This document shows, in pieces, positions 52,586 through 61,508 of a stretch of 64,000 nucleotides of DNA; the stretch's first letter is position 1; each line of letters starts with the position of its first letter. The position numbers and the translations under genes were made by a program. Where the stretch lies: contig CAVRJC010000012.1 in the NCBI GenBank assembly GCA_963721435.1, positions 186,001 through 250,000 on the forward strand, written 5' to 3'. The notes beneath the pieces were generated by a model. The model ran no database searches and was not told where the DNA came from. It worked only from the letters and a program-made list of their open reading frames with translations. The DNA is from CAVRJC01 sp963721435. GTDB lineage: Bacteria > Actinomycetota > Acidimicrobiia > IMCC26256 > DASPTH01.

Positions 52586-53882
52586 CTACCCGCCGTCGAC
52601 GTCCCACACCGCGGGCACCGCGGTGGGCATGCGGAACGTGAGGCCGGTGACGTGCGGAGCCGGCGCATCGGGGTCGAACCGCAGGTTCGGGAGCAGGTCG
52701 AGGGTGCGGTTGAGCAGCACGCTGAGCTCCGCGCGCGCGAGGTGGATGCCGAGGCACCGGTGGATGCCGAACCCGAAGCTGAGATGGCGGTCGGGCCGGT
52801 CGCGGAAGATGTCGAACGTCTCCGGCTCGCTCCCCCACTGCGCAGGGTCGTGATTCGCCGCGCCGATGTTCACCGCGACCGGGCAGCCCGCGGCGACGTC
52901 GACGCCGCCGACGGTGGTGTCGGCGTTCGCGACGCGCTGCACCGCGGCGAGCGGCTGTTCGATGCGGAGCGACTCCTCGATCGCGAGCGGCACGAGCGAA
53001 CGGTCGTCACGCACCGCCGCGAGCTGCTCGGGATTGCTCAGCAGGAGGAACAGCAGGTTGCCGTACGCCTTGTAGGTGGTTCCCGCGCCCGCGATGATCA
53101 GCAGCCGTACGAAGATGTTGACCTCTTCGTCGGTGAGCGGCCGGCTGTCGTCCATCACGTCGGCTTCGGTGGCTTCGATGCGCGCCTCGACGAGCAGCGA
53201 CAGCAGATCGTTCTTCGGGCTGCCGCGACGCTCGGCGATGAGCGGGGCGACGTACTCCGCGACCGCGTTGGAGTTGCCGAAGATGTCGCCCCCCGACGTC
53301 ATGCCGATCGCCCAGTCGAAGAACTTCCGCTGGTCTTCGCCGGGGAGGCCGAGCGCGACCGCGATCGTCTGCACCGGCACGTTGGGCGCCACTTCTTCGT
53401 AGAGGTCGGCCTTGCCGAGCGGCTTGATGCGCAACAGGTGCTCGTCGACGACCGGCTGGATGATGTCGCCCTTCCAGCGCTCCATCTTCGGCTTGCTGAA
53501 CGCGGTCTGCAGCAACAGCCGCATGCGGCGGTGCTCGGGCTCGTCCATCCCGATCACGCTCTTGCCGATCGCGAGGTTCAGCGCCGGCCCGTAGAAGCCC
53601 TCCGACGACAGCACGTCGGCCTGGCGCAGCGCATCTAGCGCGGGCTCGTACGCGTGCACGGTGACGGTGCGGTCCTCGACGACGCCGTCGAACTGGCGGC
53701 TCGAGCGGGTTCGGGAAGTGCTTGCTCAGACTGCCGTGCTCGACCGGGCACCGCTGGAGCAGCTCGTGGAACACCGGATACGGGTCGTCGACGATGCCCG
53801 CGCCCATCGCGCGATTCCGCGCCGCGTCGGCCTCGGTCGCGCCGACCATGATCTCGGGCTCGCTCACGGTGGGCTCGCTCAC
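52586..53882 (-). CDS. cytochrome P450 (one frameshift)
   Basis: Reconstructed as about 431 aa, normal for a soluble bacterial P450. The I-helix motif is A-G-A-G-T-T, the K-helix motif is E-E-S-L-R, and the haem loop F-G-F-G-I-H-R-C-L-G holds the thiolate Cys. It would hydroxylate a hydrophobic substrate using ferredoxin electrons. No ferredoxin gene is adjacent. The frame breaks at 53698-53699, where CTCGAGCCGCCAG should be CTCGAGCGCCAG, joining S-K-H-F-P-N-P-L-E to R-Q-F-D-G-V-V. GTG 53882 overlaps the upstream amidohydrolase TGA, so it is the third gene of that operon. Confidence 0.82.
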
Positions 53883-55153
53883 GCGACGGTTCCGGGGATG
53901 GCTTCCTTGCCGGAGAGCCAGTGGCGCCCGGCATCCCGCAGGTCGTCCCACTTGCTCATGTCGACGCCCACCTGGCCGAACTCCTCGGGCGTCGGCCCGA
54001 TGCGCTCGACGAGCGGCGCGAGCTTGTCGACGTCGAAGCCGTAGAACTCCGCCGCGTTGAGCCCGAGGAGGCGACGGGTGTCGTCGACCGGGCAGTCCCA
54101 GAACGTCTCCCGGCACCACTCCTTCGTGTGCGGCCACGTTCCTTCGGGATGCGGGAAGTCGTTCCCCCACATGATGTTGTCGACGCCGATCTCGTAGCGC
54201 CGCGCGATCTCGCGCCGACGCGTGTTCGACGAGCCGATCTTCACGTTGCGGTCGATGTACTCGCTCGGGAGCATCGAGAGCTTGGGCGCGATGTTGCCCA
54301 TCTTCTTGGTCGCGTGCTCCTGCGTGTACGCGGAGTCCCACTTCCAGAGGAAGTCGGCCAGCCACCAGCACCCGCCTTCGGTCACCGCGAACTTGAGGCC
54401 CGGGTAGCGCTCGAACACACCCGACCAGAGCAGGAACCACATCGGTCGCGCGGTCCACCAGATCGTCTCGGTCGCGTAGATGCCGATGTCGTCGGCGATG
54501 TCTTCACGCGGCGCGGGGCCGGTGTGCGTGTGCACCGGCATCTGGAGCTCCTCGCACACCGCCCAGATCGGGTTGTACCGCGCGTCGTTGTACGCGGGGA
54601 ACGGGCGCCACAGTGCAGGGATCAGCAGGCCGCGCAGACCGGACGCGTGCGCCCGCCGGATCTCCGCGACCGCGTCGTCGATGTCGTGGAGGATCGGCGC
54701 GATCGCGAGGCCGCACCGGCGGTCGGGGCTGTCGGAGCACAGCTCGGCCAGCCACCGGTTGTGCGCGCGGGCGCCGGCCATCAGCAGCTCGGCGTCGAAC
54801 TCGCCGCCGAAGCCGAGCCCGGCGCCGAACGGCGCCGACGCTCCGCCTCGCACCGCGTCGGCGTCGGGGAAGATCACCTCACCGGCGACGCCGTCGGCGT
54901 CGAGCTCCTTGTCGCGGTGGGCGGCGTCCCACCCACCTTCGAGGCCCTCTTCGTTCTCCTCGTACCACTTGTCGACGAACTGCTTCGCGTCGCTCTGCTC
55001 GCGCGCCGCATTCATCGTCGCGCGCATCGCGTGTCGCTGCGCGATGTCGTCGTCGAACCGCTCGCGGTACTGCGGATCGAGGTACTCGCGGTAGCGCTCG
55101 TCGGGCAGGCCTGCGTGCGTGTCGGACGAGATGACGAGATAGCGGTCACTCAC
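53879..55153 (-). CDS. amidohydrolase family 2 protein
   Basis: A 424-aa amidohydrolase-2 member. It starts with Y-L-V-I-S-S-D-T-H-A-G-L-P (D-x-H, no H-x-H) and ends its barrel with MWGNDFPHPEGTWP. A charged insert follows the first motif, as in the neighbour at 55150, with which it shares its general plan (EYREYLDPQY versus EYREYLEQKY). GTG 55153 overlaps the upstream TGA and its own TGA overlaps the P450 start, so three genes are translationally coupled. Confidence 0.86.
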   Translation of the reverse strand: MSDRYLVISSDTHAGLPDERYREYLDPQYRERFDDDIAQRHAMRATMNAAREQSDAKQFVDKWYEENEEGLEGGWDAAHRDKELDADGVAGEVIFPDADAVRGGASAPFGAGLGFGGEFDAELLMAGARAHNRWLAELCSDSPDRRCGLAIAPILHDIDDAVAEIRRAHASGLRGLLIPALWRPFPAYNDARYNPIWAVCEELQMPVHTHTGPAPREDIADDIGIYATETIWWTARPMWFLLWSGVFERYPGLKFAVTEGGCWWLADFLWKWDSAYTQEHATKKMGNIAPKLSMLPSEYIDRNVKIGSSNTRRREIARRYEIGVDNIMWGNDFPHPEGTWPHTKEWCRETFWDCPVDDTRRLLGLNAAEFYGFDVDKLAPLVERIGPTPEEFGQVGVDMSKWDDLRDAGRHWLSGKEAIPGTVA

Positions 55154-56375
55154 CAAGGCTTCAGCTCCTGATCCGCGAACGCCATCGACAACGTGTCGGC
55201 CGGGATCGCGTCGAGCGGCTGGAACGTCTGCTCGATCGTCGGGCCGACGCGCTCGGCGACCGGCGCGAGCGCGTCGAGGTCGAAGCCGTACACCTCGGCC
55301 GCGTTGCCGCCGACCATCAGCGCGACCTCGTCGGTCGGCACACCGGCGAAGGTGTTCTGCAGCGCCTCACGCGGTGTACGGGTACGTGCCCTCGCCGTGC
55401 GGGTAGTCCTGGCCCCACATGATGCGGTCGACGCCGATCTTGTAGCGCACCTTGCACTCCGACGGCCGGAAGAAGCTCGCGCCCGCGTAGCAGTTGCTGG
55501 TTCCAGCACTCGCTCGGCGACATCTTCATCTCCGCCGCGATCGCGCCACCGAAGTGCGCCTCGGCCGCGCCGGGCGTGAGGAACCGCTCGTAGTGGTGGT
55601 CGAGCAACGCGAGCGCGCCCGGCACCCAGCCCGCCGACTGCTCGGTGAGCACGAGCTTCAGGCCCGGGTGACGACCGAACGCACCGCCGAACACCATGTG
55701 CCAGAACACGCGGTGCGAGAACCACCCGAGCTCGATCATCCAGATCGCCATCGACGCCGGGTAGTTCCCGAAGTCGGGGCCCGACTGGCCGCTGTGGTTG
55801 TTGATCGGCATGTCGAGCTCTTCGCACACCTGCCAGATCGGCTCGTAGTCGGGCGCGATCAGCGGCGGCAGCCCCGAGTCGGGCGGCACGCCCGGCAGCA
55901 GGATCCCGCCGAAGAGGTTCTGCTCGCGCGCCCAGCGGATCTCCTCGACCGCGGCGGGGATGTCGTTCAGGAAGATCTGCGCCATGCCCGCGCGGCGACC
56001 GGGCACGTCGTTGCAGAAGTCGACCATCCAGCGGTTGTGCGCGCGCAGCCCGGCCCACCGCAGCTCGAAGTCCTCGGCGTCGGGCTGGCGCGCGACGAGG
56101 TTGCTGCTCGGGAAGAACGGCGGCACCGTGTTCGGGAACAGCACCTCCGCGACCACGCCGTCGTCCTCGAGCTCCTGCCGGCGCCGCTGCGAGTCCCAGT
56201 TGCGGTACGCGAACTGCCCGCGCAGGTCGGTGAACGGGTTCACGTACGACTTCGCCCACTCGTCGAACTCGTCGAGGTACTTCTGCTCGAGGTACTCGCG
56301 GTACTCCGTCATCTGGCCACCCGCGTGCCCGTCCGACGAGATCACGATGTAGCGGTCACCCGCGAGCTGTGCCAT
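55150..56375 (-). CDS. amidohydrolase family 2 protein (two frameshifts)
   Basis: Reconstructed as about 407 aa. The start is Y-I-V-I-S-S-D-G-H-A-G-G and the late motif is MWGQDYPHGEGTYPYT. Single extra bases at 55499-55500 (AACCAGC for AACAGC) and near 55372 break the frame. Corrected, S-E-C-W-N-S-N-C-Y-A-G-A-S-F-F and Y-P-Y-T-R-E-A-L-Q-N-T-F are continuous. It is the first gene of the amidohydrolase-amidohydrolase-P450 operon and a close paralogue of the second. ATG 56375 is preceded by GGGGGAG. Confidence 0.8.
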
Positions 56376-56402
56376 GCGACTCCCCCGACTCGATGCCTGT
56401 CA

Positions 56403-56416
56403 GCTGAGATTTCAGC
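56403..56416. promoter_or_regulatory. GCTGAGATTTCAGC palindrome upstream of amidohydrolase-P450 operon
   Basis: Seven base pairs with one mismatch around the centre, located 34 nt before ATG 56375, in the 129-nt gap to the aldehyde dehydrogenase gene. A very similar string is at 50054-50067. It is probably an operator for a TetR- or GntR-type regulator. Confidence 0.4.
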
Positions 56417-56504
56417 GCTCGTGATAGCTGACTGCACTGACTGTAACCCCGTGCGCCAAAGGGCCGCAAGGGTTCGGCACGGGTGCCGCCCGGGGAGAAC
56501 GGGG

Positions 56505-57989
56505 TCAGCGGCTGCCCACGACGATGTGCTTCAGCTCCTGGAACTCCCGCACGCCGGCGATGCCACGCTCGCGTCCGATGCCGCTCTGCTTGTAGCCACC
56601 CATCGGGGTGAACGACGTCGCCGCCGACGTGTTCACCTGCACCGTCCCGGAGCGGATCCGCTCCGCGATCGACAGCCCGAGCGCGAGATCGTCGGTGTAC
56701 ACCCCGCCCGACAGGCCGTACTCGCTGTCGTTGGCGATCGCGACCGCTTCGTCGACGTCGGTGTAGCCCTGCACGGTGATCACCGGCCCGAACACCTCGC
56801 GCTGCGCGAGCGGGTTGGCGTTGTCGTCGATGTCGACGACGGTCGGCGAGTAGTACCAGCCCCGTTCGAGGTTCTCGGGCCGGTGGCCGCCGGCGACGAG
56901 GCGGCCGCCGGCCGCGAGGCCCTCCGCGACCAGGCCTTCGACACGCGCGCGGTGCGCCTCGGTGATGAGCGGCCCGACCATCGTCGACGCCTCGTGCGGG
57001 TCGGCCGGCGGCATGCGCTCGGCGGCGGCGCCGACTGCGTCGAGCACCTCGGCCTTCTTGTCGTGCGGCACGAGCATCCGGGTCTGCAACGCGCAGCCCT
57101 GGCCCGCGTGCGCGGTGAACACCATCGCCGCCTGTCCGGCCGCGCCGGCAGGACCGTCGGCGAGCGCGTCGGGCAGGTGCAGCTGCACGCTCTTGCCCCC
57201 GAGCTCCAGGATCACGCGCTTCAACGTTGCTGCAGCCTGCGTCGCGATGCTGCGACCGACCGCGACCGATCCCGTGAAGCTCACGAGGTCGACGGCCGGA
57301 TGACTCGACAGGCGCTGACCGCCCTCCGCACCACCCTCGGCGACGACGTTCAGCACACCGGCCGGCAGGCCCGCCTCCTCGGCCGCCTCGCCGAACACGA
57401 GCGCGGACAGTGGCGTGAGCGGGCTCGGCCGCAGCACGACGGTGCAGCCGGTCGCGAGCGCGGGCATGACCTTCCACACGTTCGTGATGAAGGGGAAGTT
57501 GTACGGCGTGATTGCGGCCACCACACCCACCGGCTCGTAGCGGCGGATCGAGAGTCGGAGCTTCGAACCCTGGAGCTGCTCGCGCAACGGGAGCTCGTTG
57601 TGCTCCCACTCGGGGAGTGCGGCCACCATCGGCGGCATCTCGTGTGCGCTCTGGAGCGCGAGGCCGACCTGCGCGATCTGCGTGATCAGGCGCGGGCAAC
57701 CGGCCTCCGCGATGATCGTCTCGACGAGCAGGTCGCGCCGCGCCTCGAGCGCGTCGGCCATGCGGCCGAGCACATCGGCCCGCTCGGCGGGTGTCATGCG
57801 GGGCCACGGGCCGTCGTCGAACGCGCGGCGCGCGGCGGCGATCGCATCGTCGACCTGTTCGAGCGATGCCGATTCCACGTCGGTGAACGCCGATTCCGTC
57901 GACGGATCCTCGACCGCGAACGTGCCCCCGCCCCCCGGCACGAACGCGCCGTCGATGTACGGGCTCCGGGATGTGACGATGTCAGCCAT
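56505..57989 (-). CDS. aldehyde dehydrogenase family protein
   Basis: A 494-aa NAD(P)-dependent aldehyde dehydrogenase. It has T-P-Y-N-F-P with the catalytic Asn, F-T-G-S-V-A-V-G, the general base Glu in L-E-L-G-G-K-S, and the nucleophile Cys in G-Q-G-C-A-L-Q-T. It oxidises an aldehyde to the acid, possibly after the P450 or SDR steps. The first residues pack a non-signal N-terminus. ATG 57989 lacks a ribosome-binding site and has a TATCTT -10 box 8 nt upstream. It is divergent from the deazaflavin-dependent oxidoreductase gene. Confidence 0.92.
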   Translation of the reverse strand: MADIVTSRSPYIDGAFVPGGGGTFAVEDPSTESAFTDVESASLEQVDDAIAAARRAFDDGPWPRMTPAERADVLGRMADALEARRDLLVETIIAEAGCPRLITQIAQVGLALQSAHEMPPMVAALPEWEHNELPLREQLQGSKLRLSIRRYEPVGVVAAITPYNFPFITNVWKVMPALATGCTVVLRPSPLTPLSALVFGEAAEEAGLPAGVLNVVAEGGAEGGQRLSSHPAVDLVSFTGSVAVGRSIATQAAATLKRVILELGGKSVQLHLPDALADGPAGAAGQAAMVFTAHAGQGCALQTRMLVPHDKKAEVLDAVGAAAERMPPADPHEASTMVGPLITEAHRARVEGLVAEGLAAGGRLVAGGHRPENLERGWYYSPTVVDIDDNANPLAQREVFGPVITVQGYTDVDEAVAIANDSEYGLSGGVYTDDLALGLSIAERIRSGTVQVNTSAATSFTPMGGYKQSGIGRERGIAGVREFQELKHIVVGSR

Positions 57990-57997
57990 GCCGAGGC

Positions 57998-58003
57998 AAG
58001 ATA
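57998..58003 (-). promoter_or_regulatory. -10 box for aldehyde dehydrogenase gene
   Basis: On the minus strand TATCTT ends 8 nt before ATG 57989, within an AT-rich patch (GATATTTGATATTC) that stands out from the GC-rich surroundings and may hold an operator. Confidence 0.4.
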
Positions 58004-58082
58004 TTTGATATTCGACGCGCCGTCGAACGCCGGATAGACATGCGGGAGCGCGAGCGCACCGCCAGCCGCGAGAGGAACGCCC

Positions 58083-58524
58083 ATGACCGCGACCCCGAAT
58101 CCGCGACCCCGACCTCGACCTGTCGCTGTTCGGCGACGAGCACGTGCGGCGCTACGAGGAGACCGACGGTGCCGAGGGATACATGTGGAACGGCGCGCCC
58201 TGCGCCATCCTCACGACTCTCGGGCGCAAGAGCGGCACCCCGCGGAAGAGCGCGCTGATCTACGGCCAGGACGGCGACAACTACCTGCTCATCGCTTCGC
58301 AGGGCGGCGCGCCCACGCACCCGCAATGGTTCCTCAACCTGCGGGACAACCCCGAGGTCGAGCTCCAGGTGAAGGGCGACAAGTTCCGGGCGCGGGCGCG
58401 CATCGCCACCCCTGACGAGAAGCCGCGACTCTGGAAGATCATGACGAAGGACTGGCCGAGCTACGACGACTACCAGGCCCGCACCGAGCGTGAGATCCCG
58501 CTCGTCGTGATCGAACGCGTGTGA
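58083..58524 (+). CDS. deazaflavin (F420)-dependent nitroreductase-family oxidoreductase (one frameshift)
   Basis: Reconstructed as about 146 aa. LTTLGRKSGTPRKSALIYGQ, YLLIASQGGAPTHPQWFLNL and P-E-V-E-L-Q-V identify the Ddn/DDOR split-barrel family. The N-terminus M-T-A-T-P-N-P joins D-P-D-L-D-L-S-L-F-G-D-E-H-V only if one base near 58103-58104 is removed. Otherwise the gene would seem to start at ATG 58144 and lack about 20 conserved residues. Members reduce quinones, enones or nitro compounds with F420H2. The stop overlaps the next ATG (TGATG). Confidence 0.8.
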
Positions 58525-59303
58525 TGGGCCGGCTCGACAGCAAGGTCGCGATCGTCACCGGCGCCGGTCGCGGGATCGGGTATGCGTACGCCGAGCGCTT
58601 CCTGCGGGAGGGCGCGTCGGTCATGGTCGCGGAGATCGACGCCGACACCGGCAAGCACGCGGCCGAGGCACTCGCCGACCTCGGCCCCACGGAGTTCGTG
58701 GCGACCGACGTCACGTCGGTGGACTCCGTCGACGCCTGCGTGCAGGCAACCGTCGACCGCTTCGGCCGCCTCGACGTCCTCATGAACAACGCCGCGCTCT
58801 ACGGCGACTGGGACATGAGCGACCAGAGTTTCGACTACCTGAAGAAGATGATCGACGTGAACCAGCACAGCGTGTGGCTGATGAGCCACGCGGCCGCGCC
58901 GAAGATGGTGGAGGGTGGTGGTGGTCGCATCATCAACCAGGCATCGGGAGCCGCGTACAACTACGTGAGCCCGTTCCGCCCGGAGACATTCGCCGGCATG
59001 GGCACCTTCAACTACCAGATGTCGAAGTGGGGTGTGGTCGGGCTCACCAAGTTCATGGCCGGCTCGCTCGGCACGTGGGGCATCACGGTCAACTGCATCG
59101 CGCCGGGCGTGATCGACACCGAAGCGACGCGCAAGACCGTGCCCGGTGCGATCATCGAGCAGCTCGCGAAGCAGCAAGCGGTACCCGGTGTGCTGAACGC
59201 CGACGACCTCACCGGTGCTGCCGTCTTCTTCGCGAGCGACGAAGCCCGCTTCGTGACCGGCCAGGTGCTCGTGATCGACGGCGGCAAGCACATGCCCGCG
59301 TGA
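58524..59303 (+). CDS. SDR-family oxidoreductase
   Basis: A 259-aa classical SDR with T-G-A-G-R-G-I-G, M-N-N-A-A, and catalytic Y-Q-M-S-K after a somewhat long loop (NYVSPFRPETFAGMGTFN). The C-terminal V-T-G-Q-V-L-V-I-D-G-G is standard. ATG 58524 overlaps the stop of the deazaflavin-dependent gene by 1 nt, so the two reductases are made together. It converges on an LLM oxidoreductase gene. Confidence 0.88.
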   Translation: MGRLDSKVAIVTGAGRGIGYAYAERFLREGASVMVAEIDADTGKHAAEALADLGPTEFVATDVTSVDSVDACVQATVDRFGRLDVLMNNAALYGDWDMSDQSFDYLKKMIDVNQHSVWLMSHAAAPKMVEGGGGRIINQASGAAYNYVSPFRPETFAGMGTFNYQMSKWGVVGLTKFMAGSLGTWGITVNCIAPGVIDTEATRKTVPGAIIEQLAKQQAVPGVLNADDLTGAAVFFASDEARFVTGQVLVIDGGKHMPA

Positions 59304-59315
59304 TGCGTTCCTGAC

Positions 59316-60177
59316 CTAGAGCGCGCGCGCCGGCTCGACGATCTCGGTCGCGTGCCGATCGAGGGTCGCGCCCATGTGCTCGGCGTCGAACGCGCCGAGC
59401 AGGATCACCTGATCGGCACCCGCGTCGCGGTACCGCTGCACACCGTCGATGTCGACCGCACGCACGAACGGGCACACGCTCACGGTGAGCTCCGCGAAGT
59501 CGCGGCCGTGATCGCGCATGACAACCTCGAGCGCACGGGCGCGTTCGCGCGAACTCCTCCGCGTCCAGGTTGAATGCGTACCACCCCTGCCCGTATCGCG
59601 CGACCCTCCGGAGCGCGGCGTCGCTGTGGCCGCCGACGTGGATCGGCGGGTGCGGTTGCTGCACCGGCTTCGGGAACGCGCGCGACGGTGCGAGGTCGTA
59701 TCCACGGTCGTGGTACTCGGACACGTCGTCGACCCACAGCGTCCGCATGATCTCGAGGTTGCGGTCGGCGAGCCGGCCGCGATCCTCCCGGCGGAGCTGG
59801 AGCGCCTCGAACTCTTCGCGGATCCACCCGACGCCGACGCCGAGGTCGAGCCGACCCCCCGACAGGTAGTCGACCGTCGCCGCCTCCTTCGCCGCGAACA
59901 GAGGCTGGCGCTGGGAGATGAGCGTCACCCCGGTGCCGAGCCGGAGCGTCGTCGTGCTCGCGGCCAGGAAGCCGAGGGTGACGAACGGGTCGAGCACGCC
60001 GGAACGCCCACCGAGCACCGGCGGGCGCCCGCTCGACGCCTCACGGTCGAAGGCGATGACGTGCTCCGGCACCCACACCGAGTGGAAGCCCCGCTCCTCG
60101 GCCGCCGCGCCGAGCGCGCGCAGCGACTCGGGCGTGGTGCCCGGTGTCGACGACGGCGCGAAGAGCCCCACCTGCAC
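59316..60177 (-). CDS. LLM-class flavin/F420-dependent oxidoreductase (one frameshift)
   Basis: Reconstructed as about 286 aa. FHSVWVPEHVIAFDREASSG, ATVDYLSGGRLDLGVGVGW and HPPIHVGGHSDAALRRVARY mark the luciferase-like family. The frame breaks near 59548-59556. One extra base (or a GC deletion) separates N-L-D-A-E-E-F-A from R-E-R-A-R-A-L-E-V-V. The C-terminus then reads on to V-E-P-A-R-A-L. GTG 60177 has TACAGT 6 nt upstream on the minus strand and no ribosome-binding site, so it is probably leaderless. It is divergent from the gene at 60223. Confidence 0.8.
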
Positions 60178-60183
60178 GGCCGG

Positions 60184-60214
60184 ACTGTATCCGCAGCCCG
60201 AATCGGCGTAGCTT
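60184..60214. promoter_or_regulatory. divergent -10 boxes between LLM and dehydrogenase genes
   Basis: TACAGT on the minus strand (60189 to 60184) ends 6 nt before GTG 60177, and TAGCTT on the plus strand (60209-60214) ends 8 nt before GTG 60223. Both transcripts look leaderless. Confidence 0.4.
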
Positions 60215-60222
60215 CCGAGGCC

Positions 60223-61074
60223 GTGAGCGACACCCGCGTCGTCGGTCTGCTGCACCCGGGGGCCATGGGCGCGTCGGTCGGTGCCGCGTTGCGACGGGCC
60301 GGGATCGACGTGCGCTACGCGAGCGAGGGCCGGAGCGACGCGTCGCGGTTGCGCGCGACCGAGGCCGATCTCCAAGATGCCCAGGACGTCGCCACGCTGG
60401 CGCGCGACGCCGATGTCATCGTGTCGCTCTGCCCGCCGGGTGCCGCGCGCGACGTGGCGCGGGTCGTTGCCGACGCGCAGTTCGCCGGCGTGTACGTCGA
60501 CGCGAACGCGATCGCGCCATCAACCGCACGCGACGTCGCGGCGATCGTCGAGCAGCGGGGCGCGACCTATGTCGACGGCAGTGTGATCGGCGCGCCGGTG
60601 CAAACAGGCGGGTGGACTCGCCTCTACCTGTCGGGCGACGCCGCCGATTCGATCGCCGCGCTCTTCGCGCCCGAAGACCCGACGGTCGTGGCCCTGGGCA
60701 ACGACCCGACCGCGGCGTCGACGTTGAAGATGTGCAACGCAGCATGGACGAAGGCCACGAGCGCCGCGCTGCTCACCATCTGGGGCACCGCGCACGCGGC
60801 CGGGGTGTGGGATGCGCTCCAGGACGAATGGGGCCGCGGGCATGCCGACCTCCTCACCCGCATCGAGCAGATCACGCAGAGCACGCCGGCGCGTGCGTGG
60901 CGCTTCGCCGGCGAGATGGAGGAGATCGCGCGCACGTTCGAGGACGCGCAGCTCCCCGGCGGCTTCGGCACCGCCGCGGCCGCGGTCTACGAACGGCTCG
61001 CCGGATTCAAGGGCGACCGCGACCCTGACCCGGCCGCGGTGCTGAGAGCACTCCTCGAACCACCGGCGCGCTGA
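60223..61074 (+). CDS. NAD(P)-dependent oxidoreductase, 3-hydroxyisobutyrate dehydrogenase-like (DUF1932 type)
   Basis: A 283-aa protein of the 6-phosphogluconate-dehydrogenase superfamily. The N-terminal Rossmann domain has G-L-L-H-P-G-A-M-G-A-S-V, and the family motif D-G-S-V-I-G-A-P is clear. The lysine-bearing helix K-M-C-N-A-A-W-T-K lies at the expected place for a beta-hydroxyacid dehydrogenase-like fold. The C-terminal domain resembles DUF1932. It probably oxidises a 3-hydroxy acid or reduces an imine. The start is GTG 60223. It converges on the SnoaL-like gene. Confidence 0.85.
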   Translation: MSDTRVVGLLHPGAMGASVGAALRRAGIDVRYASEGRSDASRLRATEADLQDAQDVATLARDADVIVSLCPPGAARDVARVVADAQFAGVYVDANAIAPSTARDVAAIVEQRGATYVDGSVIGAPVQTGGWTRLYLSGDAADSIAALFAPEDPTVVALGNDPTAASTLKMCNAAWTKATSAALLTIWGTAHAAGVWDALQDEWGRGHADLLTRIEQITQSTPARAWRFAGEMEEIARTFEDAQLPGGFGTAAAAVYERLAGFKGDRDPDPAAVLRALLEPPAR

Positions 61075-61089
61075 CCGCCAGGATCAGGG

Positions 61090-61488
61090 TCACTCCGGTC
61101 GCGGGAAGTTGCGCATCTCCCAAGTCTGCGCGCGCCAGCCGTCGGGCGTGCGCACGTGCTCCACCGTGTAGAGACCGGTACCGCTCGCCATGTAGCTGCG
61201 CGAGCGGGCGCGGTCGCCGTCGATCTCGACGAGATGGTTGGTCATCGCGTGACGGGGTGCCGGCTCACCGAGGTTCCCGAGCACGGAGTCGAGCCACCCG
61301 ATGATCTCGTCGACACCCGACAGGTGCACGTCGTCGAGGCCGAGCGGTGACAACACGTAGACGGCCTGCGCGTCGGGAGTGAACACGTCGCGCAGCTGCT
61401 CGGTGTTGCGGAAGTCGACGGCGTAGCAGTACCGCGACATCACGTCGACGATCTCCGCCTTGTCGGCCATGGTGTCGAGACGGTCCAT
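61090..61488 (-). CDS. SnoaL/NTF2-like domain protein
   Basis: A 132-aa cone-shaped NTF2-fold protein. AEIVDVMSRYCYAVDFRNTE and DVFTPDAQAVYV are typical of SnoaL_4-type members, which include scytalone-dehydratase- and ketosteroid-isomerase-like enzymes. Tyr, Asp and His positions could form an acid-base pocket. ATG 61488 has a strong AAGGAGGA site. It follows the LLM oxidoreductase gene by 20 bp and is probably in its operon. It may isomerise or dehydrate an intermediate. Confidence 0.84.
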   Translation of the reverse strand: MDRLDTMADKAEIVDVMSRYCYAVDFRNTEQLRDVFTPDAQAVYVLSPLGLDDVHLSGVDEIIGWLDSVLGNLGEPAPRHAMTNHLVEIDGDRARSRSYMASGTGLYTVEHVRTPDGWRAQTWEMRNFPRPE

Positions 61489-61508
61489 TGTGCTCCTCCT
61501 TGTGCGAC

